From NCBI RefSeq assembly GCF_907165045.1, contig NZ_CAJRAU010000002.1:930001-994000 (forward strand): a DNA stretch of 64,000 nucleotides. The letters are read 5' to 3'. Made by a program: the position numbers and the translations under genes. The stretch comes from Dyadobacter linearis. Its GTDB lineage: Bacteria; Bacteroidota; Bacteroidia; Cytophagales; Spirosomataceae. Within the stretch, counting starts at the first letter, position 1. Each line of letters begins with the position of its first letter. The notes under the pieces were generated by a model. The model saw only the letters and a list, made by a program, of their open reading frames with translations, was not told the origin of the DNA and searched no databases. This document shows positions 17,164 through 26,002 of the stretch, in pieces.

Positions 17164-18465
17164 ATGAACCGTAGAACATTTATAGAACAATCGACCTTGG
17201 CGGGGGCTGCTTTTTCTGCGCTGCCTCTATTGACGGCTTTGCGACGAGCCGCACCTTATAAAACCGCCCTGATCGGCGCCGGCTGGTGGGGTACCAATAT
17301 CCTCCGCTGTGCTATTCAGGCGGGAGAATCCAAACTCGTCGCGCTTTGCGATGTGGACCAGAACCAGCTGAAAACCTGCGCGGAAGTTTTTTCTAAACTG
17401 ACTCCTGACAAACCGAAACTATACGGCGACTACCGTGAAATGCTCCTGAAAGAAAAGCCGGAGATCGTGATCGTCGCCACGCCGGACCATTGGCACGCGC
17501 TCTGCTGCATTGCCGCGATCGAATCCGGCGCGCATGTTTATGTCGAAAAACCTATTTCGCATACCATTAAAGAAGGTCGCGCGATGGTGAATGCTACGCG
17601 GAAGCACGGAAAGATCGTACAGGTGGGCACGCACCGGCGTGTTTCGCCTCACAATGTTTCGGGAATGGAATTTCTTAAATCCGGCAAAGCAGGCAAGATT
17701 GGAATGGCGCGTGCATTTGTGCATTACGGTGGCGGACCAGGCCAGAAAACGCCCGATCAGGAACCGCCGAAAGGTTTGGATTGGGATTTCTACTGCGGGC
17801 CCGCGCCGCTGGTACCTTATAACAAGACGATCACGCCAAGAGGTTTTCGCAATTACCTGAATTTTGCAAACGGTACGCTCGGCGACTGGGGCATTCACTG
17901 GCTTGATCAGGTATTATGGTGGTCGGAGCAAAAGTATCCTAAGAAAGTATACTCCACCGGCGGCCGCGCGATCCGCCAGGACAGTACCGACGCGCCCGAC
18001 CATCAGGTCGCAGTTTACGATTTTGACGGATTTACATTAGAATGGGAACATCGCAATTTTGCGGCTAACAATGCAGAGAAAACGCACCCCCAGCAGGCAG
18101 TAGGCGTTTATTTCTACGGAACGGAAGGTACATTCCACATGGGCTGGCTCGACGGCTGGACGTTTTACCCAACCAATCCAAACAAACCAATTATACATGA
18201 AGACGCAAAATTAAATAAGCCCGACGATCAGAATATTCAGGAATTATGGGCGAATTTTCTGGATTCGATTAAAACCAACAAGCCGCCGGTTTGCGAAATA
18301 GAAATAGGTCAGCGCTCGACAAACGTCGCATTGCTGGGAATGCTTTCTTATAAACTAGGAAGAAGTATTGTCTGGGACGGAGAGAAAGAGGTAATCGAAG
18401 GAGACACTGAGGCTAATAAATTGCTCAGCAGGGATTATCGTGGGGAGTGGAAGTATCCGGGATGA
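17164..18465 (+). CDS. Gfo/Idh/MocA-family oxidoreductase with Tat-like signal
   Basis: A 433-residue NAD(P)-dependent oxidoreductase family protein. The N-terminus NRRTFIEQSTLAGAAFSALP resembles a twin-arginine signal, as in many exported Bacteroidota members. The Rossmann motif LIGAGWWGTNILR follows at ~38. HVYVEKPISH carries the conserved EKP lysine. GDWGIHWLDQVLWW is the C-terminal active-site region with a His. Exported members act on sugars or glycosides, some by transient oxidation. The neighbouring secreted esterase fits a carbohydrate role. The gene is followed by a large inverted repeat array. Confidence 0.88.
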   Translation: MNRRTFIEQSTLAGAAFSALPLLTALRRAAPYKTALIGAGWWGTNILRCAIQAGESKLVALCDVDQNQLKTCAEVFSKLTPDKPKLYGDYREMLLKEKPEIVIVATPDHWHALCCIAAIESGAHVYVEKPISHTIKEGRAMVNATRKHGKIVQVGTHRRVSPHNVSGMEFLKSGKAGKIGMARAFVHYGGGPGQKTPDQEPPKGLDWDFYCGPAPLVPYNKTITPRGFRNYLNFANGTLGDWGIHWLDQVLWWSEQKYPKKVYSTGGRAIRQDSTDAPDHQVAVYDFDGFTLEWEHRNFAANNAEKTHPQQAVGVYFYGTEGTFHMGWLDGWTFYPTNPNKPIIHEDAKLNKPDDQNIQELWANFLDSIKTNKPPVCEIEIGQRSTNVALLGMLSYKLGRSIVWDGEKEVIEGDTEANKLLSRDYRGEWKYPG

Positions 18466-18497
18466 GAGCTGGACGGTGGCAGTTGGCATTGTTCGTG

Positions 18498-18671
18498 GTC
18501 ATTAGTTGTCATTTTTAGTGGTCATTTGTTGTCATTGATTGTCATTTTTCGTCATTTGTGGTTACCAAATAATAAAGCAACAAATGACTACGAATGACAA
18601 TTAATGACCCATAACAACAGTGACAATTAATGACCAACGCCTACCAGTGACAATTAATCACAACTAGTGAC
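18498..18671. repeat. Inverted array of 10-bp-periodic GTCATT/AATGAC motifs
   Basis: GTCATT occurs at 18498, 18508, 18521, 18531, 18541 and 18551. The inverted AATGAC occurs at 18583, 18593, 18603 and 18629, with further GTGAC at 18620, 18647 and 18667. The core 18528-18608 can fold into an imperfect hairpin of ~30 bp with an AT-rich loop. It lies between convergent genes, so it may end transcription from both sides or bind protein with one site per helical turn. Confidence 0.75.
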
Positions 18672-18701
18672 ACTCAAAACCAAGTTGCGTTCTGCAAAAT
18701 G

Positions 18702-19058
18702 TCAGTCAATCTTCACCACCTCAGCGGGAATATTGTACTGTTCGATGATCTCGCGGGTGAAACGGACGTGACCTCTTGGGGCCATGAGATATAGCTTTGC
18801 GCCTTTCATGCCTGCCAATTCGCTCAACAGTTTCCACTTGGAGATACTTCCCCGCAGCTGATCTGTTTTCATCGAAACTTCCAGATAATGGCGGTTGAAC
18901 ATGTTCACCCCTGTAACGTCAGGTGTAAACTTTGCGTTGTCGGCTGCTCTTTCGTACGATTTCGGGGTTTCGTATCCTTCCATGTTTGCCTGGATTTCCT
19001 TAAACCCGTGAGCCTTGGCCCACTTTACCACTTGTGGTATGAATAACTCCTTTTCCAT
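18702..19058 (-). CDS. Small conserved-looking protein of unknown function
   Basis: Not recognised with certainty. It has 118 residues from the ATG at 19058 (MEKELFIPQVVKWAKAHGF); an ATG four codons upstream (19070) is also possible. The core KFTPDVTGVN ... HYLEVSMKT ... KWKLLSELAGMKGAKLYLMAPRGH has the order Asp, then Glu and Lys on one strand, then a Lys-bearing helix. This recalls small PD-(D/E)xK-like domains, but the Glu-Lys spacing is unusual (EVSMK). There is no signal peptide or membrane segment. It is a single gene between a repeat array and a TPR gene. Confidence 0.65.
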   Translation of the reverse strand: MEKELFIPQVVKWAKAHGFKEIQANMEGYETPKSYERAADNAKFTPDVTGVNMFNRHYLEVSMKTDQLRGSISKWKLLSELAGMKGAKLYLMAPRGHVRFTREIIEQYNIPAEVVKID

Positions 19059-19236
19059 AATGCTGTGCATGAATAAATGTCTTTCCGAGCTGTAACAAGG
19101 AAAGGTTTGTAAAAAATCGGGCTAAATTGTGATGAGGAAGATTTTATAAATGCCGTAAGATAGCTGGCAAAATATAGAACTAGGTGCTAATATACGGATT
19201 TTTGGCCCTCTGATCCAAATTTCGCTGCAAATAAAG

Positions 19237-19563
19237 TCAGTCGTCCAGCTCGTCCAGAAAATTATTATAGGCTCTCTGCAGCTCAGACAGGGCCTTCATA
19301 TTCCCCTGCTTGCGCGCCAGTTCCACACCCTTTTGATAAATTTCCTCAGCTTTTTCGGACTGTTCCATTTCAGCAAAAAATGCGCCTGCGTGGTAATAGG
19401 TCGGAAGGTACTCCGGATGCTCCGACAACAAAATATCGAAAAATCGGGAAGCCTGCGTGCTGTCCGATTTCGTGTACTCTATCGCCAGTGCATATATATT
19501 GAACGGATCGTTTGGATCTTCTTCGTAAAACGTCAGTAAATTGGCTAGTAAGGTATCGTTCAT
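19237..19563 (-). CDS. Small TPR-repeat protein
   Basis: A 108-residue soluble protein. Helical pairs match tetratricopeptide repeats: PFNIYALAIEYTKSDSTQASRF, then YLPTYYHAGAFFAEMEQSEKAEEIYQKG, then a final helix GNMKALSELQRAYNNFLDEL. It probably serves as a protein-interaction module. It is divergent from etfB with 92 nt between the starts. No partner is apparent. Confidence 0.85.
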   Translation of the reverse strand: MNDTLLANLLTFYEEDPNDPFNIYALAIEYTKSDSTQASRFFDILLSEHPEYLPTYYHAGAFFAEMEQSEKAEEIYQKGVELARKQGNMKALSELQRAYNNFLDELDD

Positions 19564-19655
19564 TGCAAAGTATTATGCTTGCATACTATTTTGATTTCTT
19601 TTAATTTGCCCGCCGAAGCTTTTGTCACAAACTTAATACAGGTAACCAAATACTC

Positions 19656-20393
19656 ATGAAAATTCTCGTTTGTATTACGAATGTACCGGATACTACTTCT
19701 AAAATAACATTCACAGATAACGATACCAAACTGAACAAAAACGGTGTGCAGTTTATCATCGGGCCTTATGACGATTACGCACTGGCTCGCGGCGTTGAGC
19801 TGAAAGAGCAAACCGGCGGCACGCTCACCGTACTTCACGTTGGGGAAGCCGACGCAGAGCCGCAGATCCGTAAAGCACTGGCCATCGGAGCAGATGACGC
19901 AATTAGGGTTAATGCAGAGCCAATGGATTCGTACTTTACTGCCGTTCAGATCGCGGATATCGCCAGGCAGGAAAATTACGACCTGATATTAATGGGCCGG
20001 GAATCGATCGACTATAACAGTGGCGTAGTACACGGATTGGTGGCCGAAATGCTGGGCATCAGCTCCTATTCGCCTGTTATGAAACTGGACATTTCAGGAA
20101 ACACTGTAACGATTGCGCGGGAAATCGACGGTGGAAAAGAGATACTTACAGCGAATTTGCCACTTGTTCTGGGATGTCAGGAGCCGATTGCTGAATGGAA
20201 GATCCCGAATATGCGGGGTATCATGACTGCAAGGACCAAACCGCTAAAAGTAGTAGAACCGGTCTCGGTAATTGAAATGACGGAGCCTCAGCACTATTCA
20301 CTGCCAGCCCCGAAAGGTGCCTGCAAGATGATCCCTGCAAGCGAGGCGGGCACGCTGATCCGGCTTTTGCAAACGGAGGCGAAAGTGCTTTAA
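19656..20393 (+). CDS. etfB: Electron transfer flavoprotein beta subunit
   Basis: A 245-residue EtfB. KILVCITNVPDTTSKI begins the fold. NKNGVQFIIGPYDDYALARGVELKE and ILMGRESIDYNSGVVHGLVAEMLG are family hallmarks of the AMP/FAD-proximal region. With EtfA it forms a heterodimer that carries electrons from acyl-CoA dehydrogenases to ETF:quinone oxidoreductase. The stop is 38 nt before etfA, in the usual beta-alpha order of Bacteroidota. Confidence 0.96.
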   Translation: MKILVCITNVPDTTSKITFTDNDTKLNKNGVQFIIGPYDDYALARGVELKEQTGGTLTVLHVGEADAEPQIRKALAIGADDAIRVNAEPMDSYFTAVQIADIARQENYDLILMGRESIDYNSGVVHGLVAEMLGISSYSPVMKLDISGNTVTIAREIDGGKEILTANLPLVLGCQEPIAEWKIPNMRGIMTARTKPLKVVEPVSVIEMTEPQHYSLPAPKGACKMIPASEAGTLIRLLQTEAKVL

Positions 20394-20431
20394 CCTTCCT
20401 TTCAAACCATTGACCATTAAATTTAGAAATC

Positions 20432-21406
20432 ATGTCAGTATTGATATATATAGAACTGGACAACGGTTCGATCAAAAAAACATCACTGGAAACAGTCGCT
20501 TATGGAGCCAAAGTCGCTGCCCAAACGGGCGGACAGGCTATTGTGCTGGCTATTGGAAAATCCGATAGTGACGAGCTGGAAAAAGCAGGCGATTTCGGAG
20601 CGGAAAAGGTACTCCACGCGTCTGACGAAAAGCTTTCTCACGAAAATAGTATGGCGTATGCTGATATTCTCGTGCAGGCCGCCGAATCTACCCAAAGCAA
20701 GATCATCATATTGCCAAAGTCGGGCCTGGGCGATGCGATGGCGGCGCGCGCAGCGGCTAAGTTGAAAGCAGGGATTGTGTCGGGTGTAACTGCATTGCCG
20801 GAAACAGAAGGCGGTTTCAAGGTTACGAGAAGTATTTTTACCGGAAAAGCATTTTCGACGGTTGAGATCAAATCTGATATTAAAATCCTGGTTGTAAAAA
20901 AGAATGCGATTGAACTGGATGAATCGTCGGTAGGTACTGTAAAAGCGACGGTTGAGACATTTAGTCCCCAACTCCGCGACGCTGATTTTCAGGCCACTGT
21001 GGTAGAAGTCGAGAAAGCGAGCGGCGAAGTTTCGCTTACCGAGGCGCAGGTGATCGTTTCAGGCGGTCGCGGCATGAAGGGACCGGAAAACTGGCAGCCG
21101 CTGGTCGATCTGGCGAATGCACTGGGTGCGGCCACGGGCTGCTCCAAGCCCGTTTCTGATCTCGACTGGCGGCCTCACCACGAGCATATTGGCCAAACGG
21201 GCATCAAAGTAGCGCCAAACCTTTATATCGCCTGCGGTATCTCCGGCGCTATTCAGCACCTGGCTGGGGTCAACGGTTCCAAATGCATTGTAGTGATCAA
21301 TAAGGATCCGGAAGCTCCGTTTTTCAAAGCGGCGGACTATGGAATAGTGGGCGACGTTTTTGAAATTCTGCCGAAGCTGACGGAAGCGGCGAGGGCTATT
21401 AAGTAG
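20432..21406 (+). CDS. etfA: Electron transfer flavoprotein alpha subunit
   Basis: A 324-residue EtfA. The N-terminal domain (SVLIYIELDNGSIKKTSLE ... ILPKSGLGDAMAARAAAKL) pairs with EtfB. The C-terminal FAD domain has VSGGRGMKGPENW, HEHIGQTGIKVAPNLYIACGISGAIQHLAG and VINKDPEAPFFKAADYGIVGD. It works with etfB in fatty-acid and amino-acid oxidation. No acyl-CoA dehydrogenase gene lies nearby. The unit ends at a hairpin terminator at 21525. Confidence 0.96.
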   Translation: MSVLIYIELDNGSIKKTSLETVAYGAKVAAQTGGQAIVLAIGKSDSDELEKAGDFGAEKVLHASDEKLSHENSMAYADILVQAAESTQSKIIILPKSGLGDAMAARAAAKLKAGIVSGVTALPETEGGFKVTRSIFTGKAFSTVEIKSDIKILVVKKNAIELDESSVGTVKATVETFSPQLRDADFQATVVEVEKASGEVSLTEAQVIVSGGRGMKGPENWQPLVDLANALGAATGCSKPVSDLDWRPHHEHIGQTGIKVAPNLYIACGISGAIQHLAGVNGSKCIVVINKDPEAPFFKAADYGIVGDVFEILPKLTEAARAIK

Positions 21407-21524
21407 CATTTCTAGTGATTTTCAATCGAAATGGAATATTTGATGAAATAAAACATTTAAAATACGTTAGAAATCAGACCATTACCCGCTGATATTTCCG
21501 GCGAGGCCGTTTGTAACCCGTTCT

Positions 21525-21569
21525 TAACCCGTGCATGATTTTTTTATGCAGCACGGGTTATTTATTTTT
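21525..21569 (+). terminator. Rho-independent terminator after etfA
   Basis: TAACCCGTGC (21525-21534) pairs with GCACGGGTTA (21551-21560), a perfect 10-bp stem, followed by TTTATTTTT. It lies 118 nt after the etfA stop. Confidence 0.75.
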
Positions 21570-21570
21570 G
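21563..21570 (+). promoter_or_regulatory. TAnnTTTG promoter element (TATTTTTG)
   Basis: An exact match to the Bacteroidota -7 consensus that overlaps the U-tract of the terminator. Transcription would start near 21577. That excludes the ATG at 21572 and supports the GTG start at 21635. Confidence 0.45.
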
Positions 21571-21634
21571 CATGAAATTTCCGCCCAGAAGTAATTCACC
21601 AACTGTTTATCATTCTTGCGCATTTAGTTTTAAC

Positions 21635-22228
21635 GTGAAAAAAATCAAGTTAGAAATTCTGGGTCTTTCCCCGAGCCAATCACAGGCCGGCTCTTTCGCT
21701 CTCGTACTCGGAGAGGAACTGGGCAACCGTCGCCTGCCTATTATCATTGGAGTTTTCGAGGCCCAGGCAATCGCTGTGCAGATAGAAAATATAGTCCCAA
21801 ACCGCCCGATGACACACGACCTGTTCAAGTCTTTCGCCGATGGGATGAATTATACGCTCAAAGAAATCGTCATTTCCGATCTGAAAGAAGGCATTTTCTA
21901 CGCCAAGATCATTTGTACTGATAGTTTGCGGGAAGTTGAAATCGATGCCAGGCCCTCTGACGCCATTGCAATCGGCCTCCGTTTCGACATTCCTATCTTC
22001 ACTTACGAAGCGATTCTATCCGAAGCCGGTATTGTTTCAAGCTCGCTGACCGATGAAGAAGACGAGGATGAGGATGCTATAAAAGAGACCATAAAGGCAA
22101 CCGGATCGAAAGACGTAATCCGCGATTTGTCGCTCGACGAATTGCAGCGAATGCTGGACGAGGCACTTTCTAAGGAAGACTACGAAAAAGCTGCGAAGAT
22201 CCGCGATGAAATGGGCCGGAGGAACTGA
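21635..22228 (+). CDS. Bifunctional nuclease-family protein (DUF151) with UvrB/C motif
   Basis: A 197-residue protein from a GTG start (VKKIKLEILGLSPSQSQAG). The DUF151/BFN domain (~1-130) has FALVLGEELGNRRLPIIIGVFEAQAIA, RPMTHDLFKSFA and RPSDAIAIGLRF. An acidic linker (EEDEDED) leads to a C-terminal UvrB/UvrC motif (EDYEKAAKIRDEM). DUF151 proteins are linked to RNase/DNase activity. The GTG fits the family N-terminus; an in-frame ATG at 21572 would add 21 residues and lies at the probable transcription start. It precedes ftsX by 133 nt. Confidence 0.88.
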   Translation: MKKIKLEILGLSPSQSQAGSFALVLGEELGNRRLPIIIGVFEAQAIAVQIENIVPNRPMTHDLFKSFADGMNYTLKEIVISDLKEGIFYAKIICTDSLREVEIDARPSDAIAIGLRFDIPIFTYEAILSEAGIVSSSLTDEEDEDEDAIKETIKATGSKDVIRDLSLDELQRMLDEALSKEDYEKAAKIRDEMGRRN

Positions 22229-22299
22229 GCCTCTCACAACAGAAAGTTAAAAATAGTTAAGCGTACAGTCGGATCAGGCTCTTTTGAATATTAAATCCT

Positions 22300-22307
22300 T
22301 ACTTTTG
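22300..22307 (+). promoter_or_regulatory. TAnnTTTG promoter element (TACTTTTG) before ftsX
   Basis: An exact match to the phylum -7 element, with a TTTG at 22283-22286 (13-nt spacing, shorter than usual). The start site would be near 22314, 48 nt before the ftsX ATG. Confidence 0.5.
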
Positions 22308-22361
22308 CCACTGTCCGTTTCTGATAGATCCCATCTAAAATAAGCGAAATCCAGAGCCGAT

Positions 22362-23240
22362 ATGCCTAAAAAGAAGAAGATTGGAAGTTACCCGAATGCG
22401 ATGATCGTGATGAGCCTCACGGCTGCCCTTTTCCTCATCGGATTTTGCGGACTTCTTGTTATCCAATCTAAAAAACTGGTTTCCATTATTCGTCAGAACA
22501 TCGAAGTCCGCATTTTCCTAGACAAACAGCTGACCAAAGCGGGTGAAGATTCGATTTTGAATGTAGTGAAAGTAAAACCTTTCGTGCTGAATGCGCCTGA
22601 TGTAAAGCCTATCGTTTACGTATCCAAAGAAGAAGCCGCAAAGGAATTTATAGAAGGTACCAAGGAAGATTTTGCTACTTTTTTGGGTGAAAATCCGCTT
22701 CGAAACAGTTTACGCGTGAAGATCCACGAAGACTATTTTGAAGAAGCGAAATTATCGCAGATCAAAAAAGACCTTGAAAAGATCGGCGGCGTGTATGAGG
22801 TAGTTTACCAGGAAGATCTGGCCGACAATATCAACCGGAATGTTACCAAAATCTACGTGGTGCTGGCCAGCTTTGCACTGATCATGCTGATAATCATTGT
22901 GTTGCTTGTCAACAATACCATTAAGCTCGCCATTTATTCCCAACGTTTCCTGATTCGCAGTATGCAGCTGGTAGGCGCCACCAACGGATTTATCCAGCGG
23001 CCCTACGTAGTTCGCGGCGCTGTGCAGGGGCTGGTTGGCGGTGTTTTAGCAGGTTTGATGCTGATTGGATTGCAGCAGGTTGCAGTGAGGAATGTGGAGG
23101 GGCTGGCGATGTTGCAGGAATATGACAAGATCGTTATTCTGGTAGCAGTGGTACTTTCACTCGGCGTATTAATTGGTGTGTCAAGCACTTACCAGTCACT
23201 TGCACGCTACCTTCGCATGGCGCTGGACGATTTATATTGA
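22362..23240 (+). CDS. ftsX: Cell division protein FtsX
   Basis: A 292-residue permease-like protein. It has an N-terminal cytoplasmic KKKKIGSYPN, TM1 (~13-33), an extracytoplasmic domain (~35-165), and three more TM segments (about 167-187, 218-240, 258-280) with the conserved GATNGFIQRPYVVRGAVQG. FtsEX controls peptidoglycan hydrolases at division. No ftsE is adjacent, as often seen in this phylum. It heads the row ftsX-DUF3098-uppP-truB-ribF. Confidence 0.93.
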   Translation: MPKKKKIGSYPNAMIVMSLTAALFLIGFCGLLVIQSKKLVSIIRQNIEVRIFLDKQLTKAGEDSILNVVKVKPFVLNAPDVKPIVYVSKEEAAKEFIEGTKEDFATFLGENPLRNSLRVKIHEDYFEEAKLSQIKKDLEKIGGVYEVVYQEDLADNINRNVTKIYVVLASFALIMLIIIVLLVNNTIKLAIYSQRFLIRSMQLVGATNGFIQRPYVVRGAVQGLVGGVLAGLMLIGLQQVAVRNVEGLAMLQEYDKIVILVAVVLSLGVLIGVSSTYQSLARYLRMALDDLY

Positions 23241-23267
23241 TAATAACCAAGACAAAAAGATACCGTT

Positions 23268-23483
23268 ATGAACAGCAAAAAAAGTGAATTGCCTTTCGCT
23301 TCTTCCAATTATGTGATGATGCTCACAGGAATTGCCGTAATACTGGCAGGCTTCCTGATCATGAGTTTTGACTCGACGGAATTTGGTTTCGGCTTCCTGG
23401 GACTGACATTGGGCCCGATCGTGACGATCATCGGCTTTGTTATAGAGTTCTGGGCGATCTTACGTAAACCATCTGATTCATGA
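23268..23483 (+). CDS. DUF3098 small membrane protein
   Basis: A 71-residue protein with two TM helices (about 17-33 and 43-62) and the family motif [21 protein letters not shown]. The function is unknown. It typically lies between ftsX and uppP in Bacteroidota, suggesting an envelope or division role. Its stop overlaps the uppP start by 4 nt (ATGA). Confidence 0.9.
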   Translation: MNSKKSELPFASSNYVMMLTGIAVILAGFLIMSFDSTEFGFGFLGLTLGPIVTIIGFVIEFWAILRKPSDS

Positions 23484-24256
23484 GTATTTGGCAGGCCATT
23501 ATTTTAGCTATTGTTGAAGGGATAACAGAATTTCTACCCGTTTCCTCCACCGGGCACATGATCATCGCCTCCTCTTTCATGGGGATCAGTCACCTGGAAT
23601 TCACCAAAATGTTCACGGTCAATATCCAGTTTGGCGCCATTCTATCAGTGCTTGTACTCTACTGGAAACGCTTTTTCCAAACTGCTGATTTTTATTTCAA
23701 ACTTTTCGTAGCCTTTCTTCCGGCTGCCGTGATCGGTTTCCTGTTAAATGATTTTATCGACGCGCTTCTTGAAAATGTGGTCGTTGTTGCCGTTTCGCTA
23801 CTAGTAGGCGGTATTATCCTGATATTCATTGACCGTATCGCCAATGATACGCGCGAGAAACCGGTCACTTACTGGACTGCATTGAAAATCGGTTTTTTTC
23901 AGTGTATTGCGATGATCCCGGGCGTTTCCCGCTCCGCTTCCACCATTATTGGGGGAATGTTGCAGGGGCTTTCGAGGAAGCAGGCGGCTGAGTTCTCATT
24001 TTTCCTTGCAGTTCCAACTATGGCTGCGGCGGGCGGATATAAGTTGTTGAAAACTTACGATACTATCAAAGCAGAGGATATTCAAACGCTATTGATTGGT
24101 AATCTGGTGGCTTTCGTAGTCGCAATGATAGCTATCAAGTTCTTTATCAGCTTTTTAACCAAATATGGCTTTAAAGTTTTCGGTTATTACCGTATTATTC
24201 TGGGTCTGATATTGCTAGGCCTGCTGGCGTCCGGCTATAAGCTCGATGTAGTTTAA
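23480..24256 (+). CDS. uppP: Undecaprenyl-diphosphatase
   Basis: A 258-residue polytopic UppP/BacA. It recycles the lipid carrier for peptidoglycan and O-antigen by removing a phosphate from undecaprenyl diphosphate. [20 protein letters not shown] holds the conserved Glu-rich motif and Ser-Thr-Gly-His. [16 protein letters not shown] is the second signature with the catalytic Arg. About eight hydrophobic segments are visible. It is coupled to the DUF3098 gene and 36 nt before truB. Confidence 0.96.
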   Translation: MSIWQAIILAIVEGITEFLPVSSTGHMIIASSFMGISHLEFTKMFTVNIQFGAILSVLVLYWKRFFQTADFYFKLFVAFLPAAVIGFLLNDFIDALLENVVVVAVSLLVGGIILIFIDRIANDTREKPVTYWTALKIGFFQCIAMIPGVSRSASTIIGGMLQGLSRKQAAEFSFFLAVPTMAAAGGYKLLKTYDTIKAEDIQTLLIGNLVAFVVAMIAIKFFISFLTKYGFKVFGYYRIILGLILLGLLASGYKLDVV

Positions 24257-24292
24257 GTCACGCCATTTATCTCATCAACATTCCATTTTACC

Positions 24293-24994
24293 TTGCAAAG
24301 TGATCCCAATATTCCTGACGAAGGAGAAGTCATTTTAATTGACAAACCTTTGACCTGGACTTCGTTTGACGTTGCCAACAAACTAAAAAGAGCCTGCAAA
24401 TTCAAGAAAATCGGTCACGCAGGCACATTAGACCCACTCGCGACCGGCTTGCTGATCTTATGCACGGGCAAAAAAACGAAGCAGATTGACACTTACCAGG
24501 CGCAGGAAAAAGAATACACCGGTACTTTCGTTTTAGGAAAAACAACCCCTTCTGTCGACCTGGAAACTGAGTTCGACGCCGAATATACAACCGACCATAT
24601 TACACAGGAAGTTCTGGAAAGTGCCCGCATTCAATTGACAGGGCATATTGAGCAGGTACCTCCTATTTACTCCGCAGTTCGTGTAGATGGCGAGCGGCTT
24701 TATAAAAAAGCGCGTCGCGGCGAAGTGGCTGAAATCAAAAAGCGTAATGTGGAAGTCTCACTTTTTGAAATCGACGCTGCCCGCTTTCCTGAAATCGATT
24801 TTAGGATCATTTGTTCAAAAGGTACTTATATTCGTAGTATGGTTCGGGATTTCGGTGAACTGGCCGGAAGCGGCGCCTATCTGAGTGCATTGTGCAGAAC
24901 GAGAATAGGCGCATTCGAACTTAAAAATGCATGGAGCCTCACCGATTTCATTCATCAGAAACGGGTCGCCCTGAACTTAGAAGTGGACGAATGA
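24293..24994 (+). CDS. truB: tRNA pseudouridine(55) synthase
   Basis: A 233-residue TruB. It converts U55 of tRNAs to pseudouridine. KIGHAGTLDPLATGLLILCTGK carries the catalytic Asp. PPIYSAVRVDGERLYKKAR and CSKGTYIRSMVRDFG are family signatures. The archaeosine/PUA-like C-terminus is short, as in many Bacteroidota. The start is a TTG at 24293; no in-frame ATG exists before the conserved LIDKPLTWTSFDVANKLK. The stop overlaps ribF (ATGA). Confidence 0.95.
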   Translation: MQSDPNIPDEGEVILIDKPLTWTSFDVANKLKRACKFKKIGHAGTLDPLATGLLILCTGKKTKQIDTYQAQEKEYTGTFVLGKTTPSVDLETEFDAEYTTDHITQEVLESARIQLTGHIEQVPPIYSAVRVDGERLYKKARRGEVAEIKKRNVEVSLFEIDAARFPEIDFRIICSKGTYIRSMVRDFGELAGSGAYLSALCRTRIGAFELKNAWSLTDFIHQKRVALNLEVDE

Positions 24995-25920
24995 AAATTT
25001 ATCACAGCCTGGATTCCTTTTCCAAACTGGAATATGGCGTAGTAACAAGCGGCACCTTCGATGGCGTGCACCTTGGACATCATAAAATACTTTCACGATT
25101 GCTAGAAATCAGCAGGCAATCGGGCGGAGAATCGGTGGTGCTAACCTTCTGGCCGCATCCCCGCACCGTAGTTTCCGAAGATAGTCAGGGACTCCAAATG
25201 CTGTCGACGATCGATGAGAAAATCGAGTTGTTTGCAAAGCTGGGCATTCACCACTTATTGATAATCCCTTTTACCAGAGCCTTTTCCGAACTGTCTTCCG
25301 ACGAATTTATTCAACAAATACTCGTGGACAGGATTGGTACAAAAAAGCTGGTAATTGGTTATGACCACCGTTTTGGAAGGAACCGCGAAGGCAGTTTCGA
25401 ATTCTTGCAAAAGAACTGCGCAAACTACGGTTTTGAGGTCGAAGAGATTCCCCGGGAAGATATTGAAGACACCGCGATCAGCTCCTCCCGCATTCGGAAA
25501 GCATTAGTTACCGGGCATATTGAAGAGGCAAATGGCCTGCTGGGCCGCCCTTATACATTATCAGGAACTGTTGTAAAAGGAAAACAGTTGGGCCGGACGA
25601 TCGGCTTTCCTACTGCCAATCTGTTTCTGCACGAATCTTACAAGCTGGTACCGATGAATGGCGTATATGTTATTTACGCGACGCACCAGGGCACCCGTTA
25701 CGAAGGAATGCTCAATATTGGCGTGCGCCCCACAGTAGATGGTACCATAAGAACCATTGAAGCACATTTATTTGATTTTGACAAAGAGATATACGGCGAA
25801 GACCTGACGCTGGAATTGCTGCATTACCTCCGACCCGAACAGAAATTCGACGGGCTGGATTTACTGGTAAAGCAGATTCAGATAGACAGGGAAAGTACAG
25901 CCGCCTATTTCGCCAGCTAG
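24991..25920 (+). CDS. ribF: Bifunctional riboflavin kinase/FAD synthetase
   Basis: A 309-residue RibF. It makes FMN and then FAD. The N-terminal nucleotidyltransferase domain has SGTFDGVHLGHHKIL, VLTFWPHP and GYDHRFGRNREGSF. The C-terminal flavokinase domain has GRPYTLSGTVVKGKQLGRTIGFPTAN and GVRPTVDG. The ATG at 24991 lies within the truB stop (ATGA) and matches the family N-terminus. An upstream in-frame start would overlap truB by ~60 nt. Confidence 0.96.
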   Translation: MKIYHSLDSFSKLEYGVVTSGTFDGVHLGHHKILSRLLEISRQSGGESVVLTFWPHPRTVVSEDSQGLQMLSTIDEKIELFAKLGIHHLLIIPFTRAFSELSSDEFIQQILVDRIGTKKLVIGYDHRFGRNREGSFEFLQKNCANYGFEVEEIPREDIEDTAISSSRIRKALVTGHIEEANGLLGRPYTLSGTVVKGKQLGRTIGFPTANLFLHESYKLVPMNGVYVIYATHQGTRYEGMLNIGVRPTVDGTIRTIEAHLFDFDKEIYGEDLTLELLHYLRPEQKFDGLDLLVKQIQIDRESTAAYFAS

Positions 25921-25945
25921 TCGTTATTTATATTAGATTGCATGG

Positions 25946-25979
25946 AAGCGCGTCGTAACGGCACGCTTTTATTGTTTTT
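25946..25979 (+). terminator. Weak terminator-like hairpin after ribF
   Basis: AAGCGCGTCG (25946-25955) and CGGCACGCTT (25959-25968) form an imperfect stem with one mismatch and one wobble, followed by TTATTGTTTTT. Confidence 0.35.
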
Positions 25980-26002
25980 AGTGTAAAAGAAAACCCAGAT
26001 CT

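Noticed and set aside
18498..18671. CRISPR array
   Set aside because: Units are only 6-7 bp at 10-bp steps and change orientation; there are no unique spacers and no cas genes.
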